Assembly (NCBI GenBank): GCA_016703325.1
Contig: JADJCH010000004.1
Coordinates: 124,001 to 188,000, forward strand
Length of the DNA: 64,000 nucleotides
Reading direction: 5' to 3'
Origin: Burkholderiales bacterium
GTDB taxonomy: Bacteria; Pseudomonadota; Gammaproteobacteria; Burkholderiales; Burkholderiaceae_C
Position 1 is the stretch's first letter. Each line of letters begins with the position of its first letter. Positions 1 to 10,051 of the stretch are shown in pieces. The position numbers were made by a program, and so were the translations under genes. The notes under the pieces are model-generated. The model was not told where the DNA came from and ran no database searches. It saw only the letters and a program-made list of their open reading frames with translations.

Positions 1-1394
1 CGGAGATCTACCAGCAGGGCAAGGCAGGGGAAATCGACGTGGTGGTCGGCATGGCGCGTACCCCCAGTCGCCGGGCCGACTACGACTTCGTCGGCCCCTT
101 CCTGAGCGTGCCCACGGTGCTGTTCACCCGCAGCGACGAAACCGCCGCCATCACCGACACGCCGGACATCGGCCCGCGCCGGCTGGTGCTGTTGCGCAAC
201 CACTTCCTGATCCCCGAGCTCAAGGCGCGGCACCCGGGCATCGCCCTGATCGAGGTCGAGCGGCAGGACCAGGTGCTCTCCGCCGTGGCCGAAGGGGCGG
301 CAGAGGTGGGGTTGGGCAACCTGAGTGTGGTCAACGAACTGATCGAGCGCCGCTATGCCGGCAAGGTGTCCGTCTCCGGCATCGTGCGCAACGGCGACAG
401 CGAGCTCTACTTCGGCGTGCCGCGCAGCCGGCCGGAACTCACCCGCGTGCTGACCCGGGCGTTGGAGGCCGTCAACGACAGCGAAACCGCCGCCCTGCGT
501 GCGCGCTGGCTGGCGCGCGAGGTGCGCACCGGTTTCACCCTGGACCAGGTTTTGAGGGTGGCGGTGCCGGCCTTGCTGGTCGTCGGTCTGGTCCTGCTGG
601 TGCTGCTGATGGCCAACCGGCACCTGTCGCGTGCCCGGGGGGCCGAGCAGGTGGCGCGGGAGATGGCAGAGGAGAGCACCGCCGACCGCAGCCGTTTCCT
701 GAGCTACCTGTCGCACGAGCTGCGCGGCACCCTGGTGGCGGTCAGTGCCGGTGCCGATCTGCTCAAGCGCAACGACGACCCCAGCCTGCGCAACCGGCTG
801 ATCGATGCCCTGTCCCACTCCGCGGACGGCCTGCGGGAGATGCTGGACAACACCCTGCGGCATGAGCAGTCCCTGGTCAAGCCGGTGCAGATCGAGCCGG
901 ACTGGCTGCCTCTGGCTCGCTGGTGGGAGCAGTGCCTGGCACCGAACCGCCTGGCGGCCGAAGGCAAGGGGCTGGAGTTCCTGGCCGAATGGCTGGGCCA
1001 GGGCGCCATGGTCCGCATGGACGGCCTGCGCCTGCAGCAGGTGCTGCACAACCTGCTGCAGAACGCGGTGAAGTTCACCGAATCTGGGCGGGTGCAGGTG
1101 GTGGGTGAGCTGCGGGAGCTGCCCGGCGCCAACGGCCAGCGGCGCGAGCTGGTGCTGGAGGTCCTGGACGATGGGCCGGGCCTCAGCGTCGCAGATCGCG
1201 CGGTGCTGTTTCGCCCCTACGCCCAGGGCGAGGAGGGGCGGAGGATCCGCCAGGGTGCAGGCCTGGGCCTGGCCATCAGCCGCCAGCTGGTGCGCAGCAT
1301 GGGCGGCCAGCTGGAGGCCCTGCCCAACCGGCCCGGGCATGGCGCCCACTTCCGCGTGCGCCTGACGGTGGAGTGCCGCCCTCTGCTGCCCTGA
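1..1394 (+). CDS. Sensor histidine kinase with solute-binding-like sensor, 5'-truncated by window edge
   Basis: The reading frame is open from the first bases of the window, so the N-terminus is missing. The visible protein begins inside a periplasmic solute-binding-protein-like (SBP_bac_3 type) sensor domain of about 170 residues. One membrane segment follows (about residues 170-193, LLVVGLVLLVLLM), then a HisKA region with SHELRG and a HATPase domain with N-box (LLQNAVKF), DDGPG and GAGLGLAIS. It should autophosphorylate at the inner membrane in response to a small periplasmic ligand. No receiver domain follows before the stop. The residue after HELR is Gly instead of the usual Thr or Asn of the ExxT/N phosphatase motif. 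The next gene is convergent. The family is clear; the ligand is unknown. Confidence 0.85.
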   Translation, partial: EIYQQGKAGEIDVVVGMARTPSRRADYDFVGPFLSVPTVLFTRSDETAAITDTPDIGPRRLVLLRNHFLIPELKARHPGIALIEVERQDQVLSAVAEGAAEVGLGNLSVVNELIERRYAGKVSVSGIVRNGDSELYFGVPRSRPELTRVLTRALEAVNDSETAALRARWLAREVRTGFTLDQVLRVAVPALLVVGLVLLVLLMANRHLSRARGAEQVAREMAEESTADRSRFLSYLSHELRGTLVAVSAGADLLKRNDDPSLRNRLIDALSHSADGLREMLDNTLRHEQSLVKPVQIEPDWLPLARWWEQCLAPNRLAAEGKGLEFLAEWLGQGAMVRMDGLRLQQVLHNLLQNAVKFTESGRVQVVGELRELPGANGQRRELVLEVLDDGPGLSVADRAVLFRPYAQGEEGRRIRQGAGLGLAISRQLVRSMGGQLEALPNRPGHGAHFRVRLTVECRPLLP

Positions 1395-1447
1395 CAACCG
1401 ATCCACGCCGGGCAGGGCAGGGGAGCGCGGGCTGGCTCCACGGGGGC

Positions 1448-2938
1448 TTACTTCAGGATGTCGCCCAGGCAGAGGTACTTCAGCTCGATGTAATCGTCGA
1501 TGCCGTGGTGCGAGCCCTCGCGGCCCAGGCCGGACTGCTTGACGCCGCCAAAGGGCACTTCCGCCACCGAGATCAGGCCGGTGTTGATGCCCACCATGCC
1601 GTACTCCAGCGCCTCGCCGACGCGGAAGATGCGGCCGATGTCGCGGCTGAAGAAGTAGCTCGCCAGACCGAACTCGGTGGCGTTGGCCAGCTCGATCACC
1701 TCGGCCTCGGTCTTGAAGCGGAACACCGGCGCCACCGGGCCGAAGGTTTCCTCGCGGGCGCAGAGCATGTCGGAGGTGACGTTCGCCAGCACGGTGGGGG
1801 TGTAGAAGCGCTCGCCCAGCGGGCCGGCCAGGCGGGAGCCGCCCACCACCACCTTGGCGCCCTTGCTCACCGCGTCGGCCACGTGCGACTCGACCTTGGC
1901 CAGCGCCTGCTCGTCGATCAGCGGGCCCTGGGTCACGCCGGCCTCGAAGCCGTTGCCCACCTTGATCGCACCGGCCTTGGCGGCCAGCTTCTCGACGAAC
2001 TGCTCGTACACCGCGTCCTGCACGTACAGGCGGTTGGCGCAGACGCAGGTCTGGCCGGCGTTGCGGTACTTGCTGACCATCGCGCCCTCGACCGCGCTGT
2101 CGATGTCGGCGTCGTCGAAGACGATGAAGGGCGCATTGCCGCCCAGCTCCAGGCCGAGCTTCTTGATGGTCGGTGCGCACTGCTTCATCAGGATGCGGCC
2201 CACTTCGGTGGACCCGGTGAAGCTGAGGTGGCGCACCACGTCGGACTCGCAGAGCACCTTGCCGATGGCGATGGAGCTGTCCGCGTCACCGGTGACGATG
2301 TTCAGCACACCCGGGGGCATGCCGGCGCGCTGGGCCAGCTCGGCACAGGCCAGGGCTGACAGCGGCGTGGCCTCGGCCGGCTTGATCACCACCGGGCAGC
2401 CGGCGGCCAGCGCCGGGGCCACCTTGCGGGTGATCATCGCGATCGGGAAATTCCAGGGCGTGATCGCCGCGCACACGCCGATCGGCTGCTTGAGCACCAG
2501 GAATCGCTTGTTGCCGTCGGTGCTGGGGATGGTCTCGCCGTAGACGCGCTTGGCCTCTTCGGCAAACCACTCGATGAAGCTGGCGCCGTACACCACCTCG
2601 CCCTTGGCCTCCGGCAGGGGTTTGCCCTGCTCGGCCGTCATGATGCGGCCCAGGTCCTCCGCGTTCTGCAGCAGCAGCGTGTTCCAGCGCTGCAGGATGG
2701 CGGCGCGCTCCTTGGCCGTCTTGGCGCGCCAGGCCGGCCAGGCGGCGTTGGCGGCGGCAATGGCGGCCTCGGTCTCGGCCGCGCCCAGGCGGGCCACGTC
2801 GGCCAGCTTGGCGCCGGTGGCGGGGTCGGTGACGTCAAAGCGGCTCGCCCCGGCGACCCATTCGCCGTTGATCAGCGCATCGGTCTTGAGCAGGCTGGGG
2901 TCGTTGAGCAGGGCCAGCGGGGAGGCAGCAGTCGTCAT
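1448..2938 (-). CDS. gabD: Succinate-semialdehyde dehydrogenase (NADP+)
   Basis: This 496-residue protein is full length for GabD and oxidises succinate semialdehyde to succinate, the last step of GABA catabolism, in the cytoplasm. Family signatures are TPWNFP in the cofactor-binding domain, FTGSTEVG, the catalytic Glu in LELGGNAPF (about residue 265) and the catalytic Cys in NAGQTCVCANR (about residue 299). The sequence stays close to E. coli GabD along its whole length. It lies on the same strand as the PotABCD-like and ureohydrolase genes upstream (3.7-10 kb), separated from them by a toxin-antitoxin remnant. That context fits feeding GABA-derived semialdehyde into the TCA cycle. No GABA transaminase is seen in the window. 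Confidence 0.93.
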   Translation of the reverse strand: MTTAASPLALLNDPSLLKTDALINGEWVAGASRFDVTDPATGAKLADVARLGAAETEAAIAAANAAWPAWRAKTAKERAAILQRWNTLLLQNAEDLGRIMTAEQGKPLPEAKGEVVYGASFIEWFAEEAKRVYGETIPSTDGNKRFLVLKQPIGVCAAITPWNFPIAMITRKVAPALAAGCPVVIKPAEATPLSALACAELAQRAGMPPGVLNIVTGDADSSIAIGKVLCESDVVRHLSFTGSTEVGRILMKQCAPTIKKLGLELGGNAPFIVFDDADIDSAVEGAMVSKYRNAGQTCVCANRLYVQDAVYEQFVEKLAAKAGAIKVGNGFEAGVTQGPLIDEQALAKVESHVADAVSKGAKVVVGGSRLAGPLGERFYTPTVLANVTSDMLCAREETFGPVAPVFRFKTEAEVIELANATEFGLASYFFSRDIGRIFRVGEALEYGMVGINTGLISVAEVPFGGVKQSGLGREGSHHGIDDYIELKYLCLGDILK

Positions 2939-3079
2939 GGGCGGAGGTCTCCGGTGCGATGGTGAAGTGTTCAGGCCGGCACTCTAGGCCGCCTGATTCG
3001 TTGAGGCCAGTGACAGCCGTGTGTCGTCGCGGCGCACTGTATCGGGCCAGGGGCCGGTACAGGTGACCGGCTGGGGGCG

Positions 3080-3362
3080 CTAGTCTGGTTTGGGCTGGCT
3101 GAGGTTCAACGGATCGAGGCAGCGTCGCAGTTCCGGCAGCTCAGCGTGGATGGTTTTCCACAGCAACTCGTAGTCGACCTGGAAGTATCCGTGCGCCAGT
3201 CGGTTTCGCATGGTGTAGATCAGGGACCACGGCATCTTGCGTTTTTGCATCCGACAAGAATGCCGGCTCGGTGAGATCGTCCACGTAGCGCTGGATGCGA
3301 TCCACCGCCTCGCGCATGTGGGCGAGGTAGTCCGACAGACGCAGCGGATCGGTCTTCTTCAC
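3080..3362 (-). pseudogene. hepT: HepT-like (DUF86) RNase toxin with internal deletion and frameshift
   Basis: The start (MKKTDPLRLSDYLAHMREAV) is a typical HepT/DUF86 N-terminus and stays in frame through KTQDAV. A second frame then supplies the family C-terminus: KMPWSLIYTMRNRLAHGYFQ, which contains the RNxxxHxY catalytic motif, ending in LNLSQPKPD. The segment that normally joins these parts (roughly 25-35 residues) is missing. At the junction, one short string around 3239-3252 reads as QDAV in the first frame and KMPW in the second. As it stands the ORF runs out of frame after residue 46 and cannot make the active site. It sits 9 bases after the MNT-domain partner gene, the usual order of this toxin-antitoxin family. 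Confidence 0.8.
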
Positions 3363-3371
3363 GCAAGAATG

Positions 3372-3662
3372 TCAGATTGACTGGGCCTGTGCCAGCACGT
3401 CGGCGCGGAAGCCGGCCGGCAACGCATTGGGAGTCAGCACATCGACCGGCACGTTCAACAACCTGCCGACCTCCTGCTCAATCCGGGCGATGTCCAACAA
3501 GGTGGTGGCGTCGGTGGGGTCGACGAGCAGGTCGAGGTCACTGCCGTCCCTGTCCTCGCCGATCAGCACGGATCCGAAGACGCGTACGTTGGTCACACGA
3601 TGTCGCAGAGCGATCGCGCGAATCGCGTCGCGGTGGGTCTGCAATGCCAGCGAGGGGCGCAT
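3372..3662 (-). CDS. mntA: MNT-domain nucleotidyltransferase, antitoxin of a HepT/MNT pair
   Basis: This 96-residue protein has the minimal nucleotidyltransferase signature, GS followed by ten residues and DLD (GSVLIGEDRDGSDLDLLVD). Members of this family inactivate the partner HepT toxin by adding AMP groups to a Tyr next to its active site. The ATG at 3662 was chosen because the upstream extension to 3866 has no family similarity and runs into the neighbouring ureohydrolase gene. Its downstream partner is broken, so this appears to be an orphan antitoxin whose toxin has decayed. Confidence 0.8.
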   Translation of the reverse strand: MRPSLALQTHRDAIRAIALRHRVTNVRVFGSVLIGEDRDGSDLDLLVDPTDATTLLDIARIEQEVGRLLNVPVDVLTPNALPAGFRADVLAQAQSI

Positions 3663-3762
3663 GTGCGGTGTTCCGGGAGCAGAGGTCAGAGGTTCGCCGA
3701 TCTCCGCCACTGTGCGCCAGGCGCGTCGAGCGCGGGCGCCCCCACGTCGGCAACGCGCAGGC

Positions 3763-4740
3763 TCAGCGCAGCGGCACTCCCGGCAGCACGCAGAGCATTT
3801 CGTACAGCAGATTGGCGCCCAGCAGCGCGGTGTTGCCGGTGGGATCGTACGGCGGAGAGACTTCAACCAGGTCGCCGCCCACCAGATTCAGCCCGCGGCA
3901 GCCGCGGATGACCTCCAGCGCCTGCGGCACGGTCAGGCCGCCGATTTCCGGCGTGCCGGTGCCGCCGGCGTAGGCCGGGTCGATGCCGTCGATGTCGAAG
4001 CTGAGGTAGCAGGGTACCTCAGGCCCGATGGCCTGGCGGATCTGTGCCATCAACGGGACCAGCGATGACCACCAGACCTCGTGCGCCGGCACGATCGTGA
4101 AGCCCTGGCGGCGCGGCCAGTCGAAGTCGTCCGCCGCGTAGCCGCTGCCGCGCAGGCCGATCTGCCAGACCTTGTCGTTGCGCAGCAGGCCTTCCTCCAC
4201 CGCGCGGCGGAAGGGCGTGCCATGGGCGATGCGCTCGCCGAACATGTCCTCGTTGACGTCGGCGTGCGCATCGACGTGAATCAGCGCCACCGGCCCGTGG
4301 CGTTCGGCCATCGCGCGCAGGATGGGCAGCGCGATGGTGTGGTCGCCGCCGAGTGTCAGCGGGCGCACTGGCCGGCCGCTGCGGCCGGGCTGGGCCAGCA
4401 GGTCGCGGTAGTAGCCGGTGATGATCTCGACCGACTTCTCCAGCGAGTAGGTGTTGATCGGCACGTCGCCCAGGTCGGCTACCTGCAGCGCGTCGAAAGG
4501 CGCCGCGCCGGTGGCCATGTGGTAGGGGCGGATCAGCGCCGACTCGGCACGGATCGCGCGCGGCCCGAAGCGTGTGCCCGGGCGGTGCGAGGTGCCGATG
4601 TCCAGCGGCACGCCGACGAAAGTCGCATCCAACCCGGCGGCCGAGGTGGCCGTGGGCAGACGCATCATGGTCGCCACGCCGCCGAAGCGGGGCATGGCGT
4701 TGCCGGACAGGGGTTGGTTCGGCGACGGTGGCGGGTTCAT
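3763..4740 (-). CDS. gbuA: Guanidinobutyrase-like ureohydrolase (arginase/agmatinase family)
   Basis: This 325-residue protein would hydrolyse a guanidino compound to an amine plus urea using two Mn ions. Metal-ligand motifs are GGDH, DAHADV and SFDIDGIDPA. The N-terminal block PLSGNAMPRFGGVATMMRLP, the block GTSHRPGTRFGPRAIRAES and the end LLYEMLCVLPG resemble Pseudomonas guanidinobutyrase (GbuA), as I recall that sequence, more than E. coli agmatinase. 4-guanidinobutyrate is therefore the preferred substrate call, with agmatinase (speB) the alternative. The ATG at 4740 overlaps the preceding stop as ATGA, implying translational coupling to the PEP-mutase-family gene and the ABC transporter. 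Its product GABA would lead towards gabD in the same neighbourhood. Confidence 0.85.
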   Translation of the reverse strand: MNPPPSPNQPLSGNAMPRFGGVATMMRLPTATSAAGLDATFVGVPLDIGTSHRPGTRFGPRAIRAESALIRPYHMATGAAPFDALQVADLGDVPINTYSLEKSVEIITGYYRDLLAQPGRSGRPVRPLTLGGDHTIALPILRAMAERHGPVALIHVDAHADVNEDMFGERIAHGTPFRRAVEEGLLRNDKVWQIGLRGSGYAADDFDWPRRQGFTIVPAHEVWWSSLVPLMAQIRQAIGPEVPCYLSFDIDGIDPAYAGGTGTPEIGGLTVPQALEVIRGCRGLNLVGGDLVEVSPPYDPTGNTALLGANLLYEMLCVLPGVPLR

Positions 4741-5585
4741 CGGGGCTGCTCCTCGGCAAAGAACCGGCACAGTTCGCCGTCTGGGATCTGCTGCTCGGCG
4801 AAGCCGAAGCTGCCATGCACCGCCATCTCCTCGGCGGCACGGCGGATCAGGCCGCAGGCTGCGCGCGCCAGGCTGCCGCCGATGCTGACGCGGCGCACGC
4901 CCAGTTCCTGCAGCCGGGGCACTGTCAGCGGGCTGCCGGTCAGGCCCATGACCACGGTCAGCGGCAGGCCGACGGCATCGACCAGGGTGCGGATGGTGGC
5001 TTCGTCGCGCAGGCCGGGCACGAAGATGCAGTCCGCGCCGGCGGCCCGGTAGGCCTCGGCGCGGCGCAGCGCTTCGTCCAGCGGCTGCGGAGCGTCGACC
5101 AGGAAGCTGTCGATGCGGGCGGTGAGGGTGAAGTCCGGGCACAGCGGGTCGGCCGCTTCGCGTGCGGCGCGCAGGCGTTCGGCCGCCTCGGCGATGGCGA
5201 ACAGCGGCTGCGACGGCTGGCCGGTGGCGTCCTCCAGGTTGGCGCCGACCACGCCGGCCTGCCAGGCCAGGCGGATCGTCTGGCCCACCTCTTCCGGCGT
5301 GGCACCGTAGCCCGACTCCAGGTCGGCGCTGACGGGCAGGGGCACGGCCGCGGCGATGGTCTGCACCCGCCGGAGCATCAACTCGCGCGTCATGCGTGCA
5401 TCCCCATCGGGCCAGCCCATCGAGAAGGCGATGCCGGCGCTGGTGCTGCCCAGCGCAGCAAAACCCGCCGCGGCCAGCAGACGGGCGCTGCCGGCGTCCC
5501 AGGCGTTGGGCATGACGAAGATGCCCGGCCGCTGGTGCAGCGCGCGGAACTCGCGTGCCTTGGCAGACTTCTCCACCGGCTTCAT
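4737..5585 (-). CDS. Isocitrate lyase/PEP mutase family protein
   Basis: This 282-residue protein has the ICL/PEP-mutase TIM-barrel pattern: PGIFVMPNAWDAGSARLL near the N-terminus, the Mg-binding strand SADLESGYG, GANLEDATG and LTARIDSFL. The KKCGH lid motif of true isocitrate and methylisocitrate lyases is absent, so a C-C lyase, an oxaloacetate-type hydrolase or decarboxylase, or an uncharacterised member are all possible. I chose ATG 5585 because the longer frame to 5624 would overlap the permease gene. It is coupled to the ureohydrolase gene by a 4-base overlap and follows the permease gene by 14 bases, so it belongs to the transporter operon. Its substrate is unknown. Confidence 0.75.
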   Translation of the reverse strand: MKPVEKSAKAREFRALHQRPGIFVMPNAWDAGSARLLAAAGFAALGSTSAGIAFSMGWPDGDARMTRELMLRRVQTIAAAVPLPVSADLESGYGATPEEVGQTIRLAWQAGVVGANLEDATGQPSQPLFAIAEAAERLRAAREAADPLCPDFTLTARIDSFLVDAPQPLDEALRRAEAYRAAGADCIFVPGLRDEATIRTLVDAVGLPLTVVMGLTGSPLTVPRLQELGVRRVSIGGSLARAACGLIRRAAEEMAVHGSFGFAEQQIPDGELCRFFAEEQPR

Positions 5586-5599
5586 CGTTCTGGCTGGGG

Positions 5600-6424
5600 T
5601 CACCGACGCTTGCCGCGGATCCACTCCAGCACCAGCATCAGCGCGGTGGTGAAGATCGTCAGCAGCGTCGCCACGGCGGCAATCGTCGGGTTGATGTTCT
5701 CGCGGATGCCGGTGAACATCTGGCGCGGCAGCGTCACCTGATGGGGGCCGGCCAGGAAGAGCGTGACCACCACCTCGTCAAAGGAGGTGGCGAAGGCGAA
5801 CAGCGCGCCGGAGATGACGCCCGGGGCGATCACCGGCAGCGTGACGCGGAAGAAGGTTTCCACCGGCGTGGCGCCGCAGCTCAGCGAGGCGCGCACCAGG
5901 TTGTGGTTGAAGCCCTGCAGCGTGGCCAGCACGGTGGTCACCACGAAGGGTGCGCCGAGCGCGGCGTGCACGATGATCAGGCCGAGGTAGGTGTCGGCCA
6001 GCCCGATGCGGGCGAAGAAGAGGTAGGTGGCCACGCCGACCACCACGATCGGCACCACCATCGGCGCGATCAGCAGGCTCATCAGCAGGCCCTTGCCGGG
6101 GAACTGCACGCGGGCCAGGCCCACCGCCGTCAGCGTGCCCAGCGTGGTGGCCACCACGGTGGCGGCCGGGGCGACGATGAAGCTGTTCTTGGCTGCGCGG
6201 GCCCACTCAGCGGAGGTGAAGAGGTTCTCGTACCACTGCAGGCTCCAGCCCGGCATGGGGTACGCGAGGAAAGAACTGGCCGAGAAGCTCAGCGGCACGA
6301 TCACCAGGATCGGCAGCAGCAGGAAGGCCAGCAGCGCGACGCCGAAGGCGCGCAGCGCCCACCAACCGGCCTTGTCGAGCAGGGTGTAATACGCAGGGAA
6401 TATGGGAAGGGTGGGCAGTTGCAT
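5600..6424 (-). CDS. ABC transporter permease, PotC type
   Basis: This 274-residue inner-membrane protein has about six hydrophobic helices and the ABC-permease EAA loop (RASLSCGATPVETFFRVTLP) that docks on the ATPase. It matches the PotC/YdcV branch of spermidine/putrescine-type permeases in length and layout. It is encoded 16 bases after the PotB-type permease and shares its strand. It would form the translocation channel together with that protein. The actual cargo cannot be read from sequence; polyamine or guanidino compounds are suggested by the neighbouring ureohydrolase gene. Confidence 0.88.
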   Translation of the reverse strand: MQLPTLPIFPAYYTLLDKAGWWALRAFGVALLAFLLLPILVIVPLSFSASSFLAYPMPGWSLQWYENLFTSAEWARAAKNSFIVAPAATVVATTLGTLTAVGLARVQFPGKGLLMSLLIAPMVVPIVVVGVATYLFFARIGLADTYLGLIIVHAALGAPFVVTTVLATLQGFNHNLVRASLSCGATPVETFFRVTLPVIAPGVISGALFAFATSFDEVVVTLFLAGPHQVTLPRQMFTGIRENINPTIAAVATLLTIFTTALMLVLEWIRGKRR

Positions 6425-6440
6425 CGCGTTCTCCCCAGGC

Positions 6441-7709
6441 TCAACCCAGGCTCAGTTCGGCCTTGGCCATCTTGCGGTAGACCGCATACAGGATCAGCGT
6501 GGCCACCAGCAGCACGGCGCCCAGTGCGCAGGCCATGCCCCAGTTGACGTCCACGTTGGTGTACTGGGCGATGTAGTAACTGATCATCTGGTCGTTCGGC
6601 CCGCCCAGCAGCGCCGGGGTGACGTAGTAGCCGATCGCCAGGATGAACACCAGCAGCGCCCCGGCGCCGATGCCGGCGTAGGTCTGCGGCACATAGACGC
6701 GCCAGAAGGCGGCCCAGGGCGTGCTGCCCAGGGAGACGGCGGCGCGCTGGTAGGTGGGTGGCACCGACTTCATCACGCTGTACAGCGGCAGGATCATGAA
6801 GGGCAGCAGGATGTGCGTCATCGAGATGATCACCCCCGTGCGGTTGAACAACAGCTCCAGCGGCTGGCCGATGACCGACAGCGACAACAGCGCCTTGTTG
6901 ACCAGCCCCTCGCGCTGCAGCAGCACGATCCAGGCGGCCACGCGCACCAGGATGGAGGTCCAGAACGGCACCAGCACCAGGATCATCAGCACGTTGGCCT
7001 GGCGCTCGGACAGGGTGGACAGCCAGTAGGCCAGAGGGTAGGCCAGCAGCAGGGCCAGCAGGGTGACTTCGAGGCTGATCTCGAAGGTGCGCAGCAGGAT
7101 GCCGGTGAAGACACGCTGGTCGGGCTCGACGCGCTCGATGCCGCCCTCGATGCCACGCTTCAGGTCCACCGCAGTGAGCAGGTAGTCCGGCGTCCAGCGC
7201 TCGGCGTTCTTGGCGATGGCGTGCCAGTACTCGAGCTGCTTCCACCGCTCGTCGAGCGTCACCATGCGCTCGCGCACCGCGGCGGCGTCGGTCAGCGGCT
7301 GGTCCTTCCAGTCGCCGTGCACCGCGCGGTAGGTGCCCATGATCAGCGAGCGGCCACCGGGCACCTCGCTGTTCAGGCGGCGGGCCAGGGCGCCGGCATC
7401 CGACCCTTCCGCCAGTGCACCCAGGTCCTGGGCGACGGCGGCAAAGGCCGCAGCGGCGGGCTCGGACTTGTGGTCCCAGCCGGCCAGTGCCGCACCTGTG
7501 CGCGGCAGGGCACGGGCCACTTCAGGGTTTTCGATCGCCCGGCCCAGCAGGGCGCCGATCGGCACCAGCAGGGTCAGCAGCAGAAAAACCAGCAGGGGCA
7601 GCGTGAGCCCCACCGCAGTCAGGCGCCGACGGCGATCGGCGCGCAGCAGCGATTGCCGCAGCTCGGGTGTGCCCACCGCCGGCAGGGCGGTCACCGCGGA
7701 GGTACTCAT
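6441..7709 (-). CDS. ABC transporter permease, PotB type, with large extracytoplasmic insert
   Basis: This 422-residue permease is longer than classic PotB (about 285). The extra length is a soluble, helix-rich segment of roughly 130 residues between the first membrane helix (LPLLVFLLLTLLVPIGALLG) and the remaining helices. The latter part carries the EAA loop RAAVSLGSTPWAAFWRVYVP. Such long forms are known in putative polyamine/opine-type systems. It lies between the binding-protein gene and the PotC-type gene, 30 bases after the former. Confidence 0.88.
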   Translation of the reverse strand: MSTSAVTALPAVGTPELRQSLLRADRRRRLTAVGLTLPLLVFLLLTLLVPIGALLGRAIENPEVARALPRTGAALAGWDHKSEPAAAAFAAVAQDLGALAEGSDAGALARRLNSEVPGGRSLIMGTYRAVHGDWKDQPLTDAAAVRERMVTLDERWKQLEYWHAIAKNAERWTPDYLLTAVDLKRGIEGGIERVEPDQRVFTGILLRTFEISLEVTLLALLLAYPLAYWLSTLSERQANVLMILVLVPFWTSILVRVAAWIVLLQREGLVNKALLSLSVIGQPLELLFNRTGVIISMTHILLPFMILPLYSVMKSVPPTYQRAAVSLGSTPWAAFWRVYVPQTYAGIGAGALLVFILAIGYYVTPALLGGPNDQMISYYIAQYTNVDVNWGMACALGAVLLVATLILYAVYRKMAKAELSLG

Positions 7710-7739
7710 GAGCGCAGGCCCCTGTGGTCGTTCAGCGGA

Positions 7740-8786
7740 TTACTGGGTGGCCCAGGCGGCGAAACGCTTCTCCAGCGATTCACCCTGGTCGGCCCAGAAC
7801 TTGATGTTGAACTCGACCGCACCCTTCATGTTGGCCGCCGCGGTGGGCAGGTTGGACAGGGTCTTGGCGTCCAGCTTGGCCAGCGCGTGGGTGTTGGTCG
7901 GGCCGTAGGCGATGTTCTTGGCGTACTCGCCCTGGTTGTCGGCCGTCAGCACCAGCTTGAGGTACTTGTAGGCGGTGTCCTTGTTGGGCGAACCCTTGAC
8001 GATGCCCAGGTACTCCAGGTCATAGATCTGGTTGACCCACTGCACACGCAGGTTCTTGCCTTCGCGCTGGGCGGCGTCGATGCGGCCGTTGTAGGCGGTG
8101 GACATCACCACGTCACCGGCGACCAGGAACTGCGGCGGCTGGGCGCCGGCTTCCCACCACTGGATGCTGGACTTGAGTTCGGTCAGCTTCTTGAAGGCGC
8201 GGTCGGCGCCGTCCTTGGTGGCCAGGGTCTTGTAGACGTCTTCCGGCTTCACGCCGTCGGCCATGAGCGCGAACTCCAGGTTGTAGCGTGCGCCCTTGCG
8301 CAGGCCGCGTTTGCCGGGGTACTTCTTGGTGTCCCAGAAGTCGGCCCAGGTCTTGGGGGCATCCTTGAGCTTGTCCGCGTTGTAGGCCATCACGGTGGAC
8401 CACACGAAGATGCCCACGCCACACTCGGTGACGGCGGCCTTCGGGGCCAGCGCCGCCTTGTCGACGATCTTGCTGTAGTCCAGCTTCTCGTACAGGCCCT
8501 CGTCGCAGCCGCGGCCGATGTCCGGGCTCTCCACCTCGACCACGTCCCAGGTGACGTTCTTGGTCTCGACCATGGCCTTCACCTTGGCCTGCTCACCGTT
8601 GTACTCCACGGTGACCAGCTTGCTGCCGGACTGCTTCTCGAAGGGCTCGTAGTAGGCCTTCTTCTGCGCGTTGGCATTGGCGCCGCCGAAGTTGACCACC
8701 GTCAACTGGCTCTGCGCCAACGCCGGCAGCGACATCAGGCCGGCCAGCGCGACGGCGGCCAGGGACACGGGGACTTGCTTGCTCAT
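7740..8786 (-). CDS. Periplasmic substrate-binding protein, PotD family
   Basis: This 348-residue precursor has a Sec signal peptide (MSKQVPVSLAAVALAGLMSLPALAQ, cleavage after ALA). The mature part has the PotD/SBP_bac_8 pattern: LTVVNFGGANANAQKKAYYEPF, WDVVEVESPDI, APKTWADFWDTKKYPGKR, and a late block with KYLKLVLTADNQGEYAKNIAYGPTN. Start 8786 is preferred over 8801 because a GAGGAG ribosome-binding site lies about 7 bases upstream. It captures the substrate in the periplasm and delivers it to the two permeases encoded downstream. Confidence 0.9.
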   Translation of the reverse strand: MSKQVPVSLAAVALAGLMSLPALAQSQLTVVNFGGANANAQKKAYYEPFEKQSGSKLVTVEYNGEQAKVKAMVETKNVTWDVVEVESPDIGRGCDEGLYEKLDYSKIVDKAALAPKAAVTECGVGIFVWSTVMAYNADKLKDAPKTWADFWDTKKYPGKRGLRKGARYNLEFALMADGVKPEDVYKTLATKDGADRAFKKLTELKSSIQWWEAGAQPPQFLVAGDVVMSTAYNGRIDAAQREGKNLRVQWVNQIYDLEYLGIVKGSPNKDTAYKYLKLVLTADNQGEYAKNIAYGPTNTHALAKLDAKTLSNLPTAAANMKGAVEFNIKFWADQGESLEKRFAAWATQ

Positions 8787-8887
8787 CAACGGACTCCTCA
8801 AGGTGGCTCAGGGTGAAGGACAGGGGCTGGAAAGAGGGGATAAACCAGGTGGGACCTGTCGGCCGGGTTGGCGGCTGAACGCCGCTC

Positions 8888-9985
<1,098 letters not shown>

Positions 9986-10051
9986 CGTGGTCGGGTCAGG
10001 TCATCCGGTTGCGAAACATCCTCGCGCCCGGATGCGACCCGGCGCACCGTG

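Noticed and set aside
6402..8816. A long plus-strand open frame opposite the PotB- and PotD-type genes
   Set aside because: The minus-strand genes have clear signal peptide, membrane and EAA-loop features; the plus-strand reading is rich in His, Gln and Arg without motifs.
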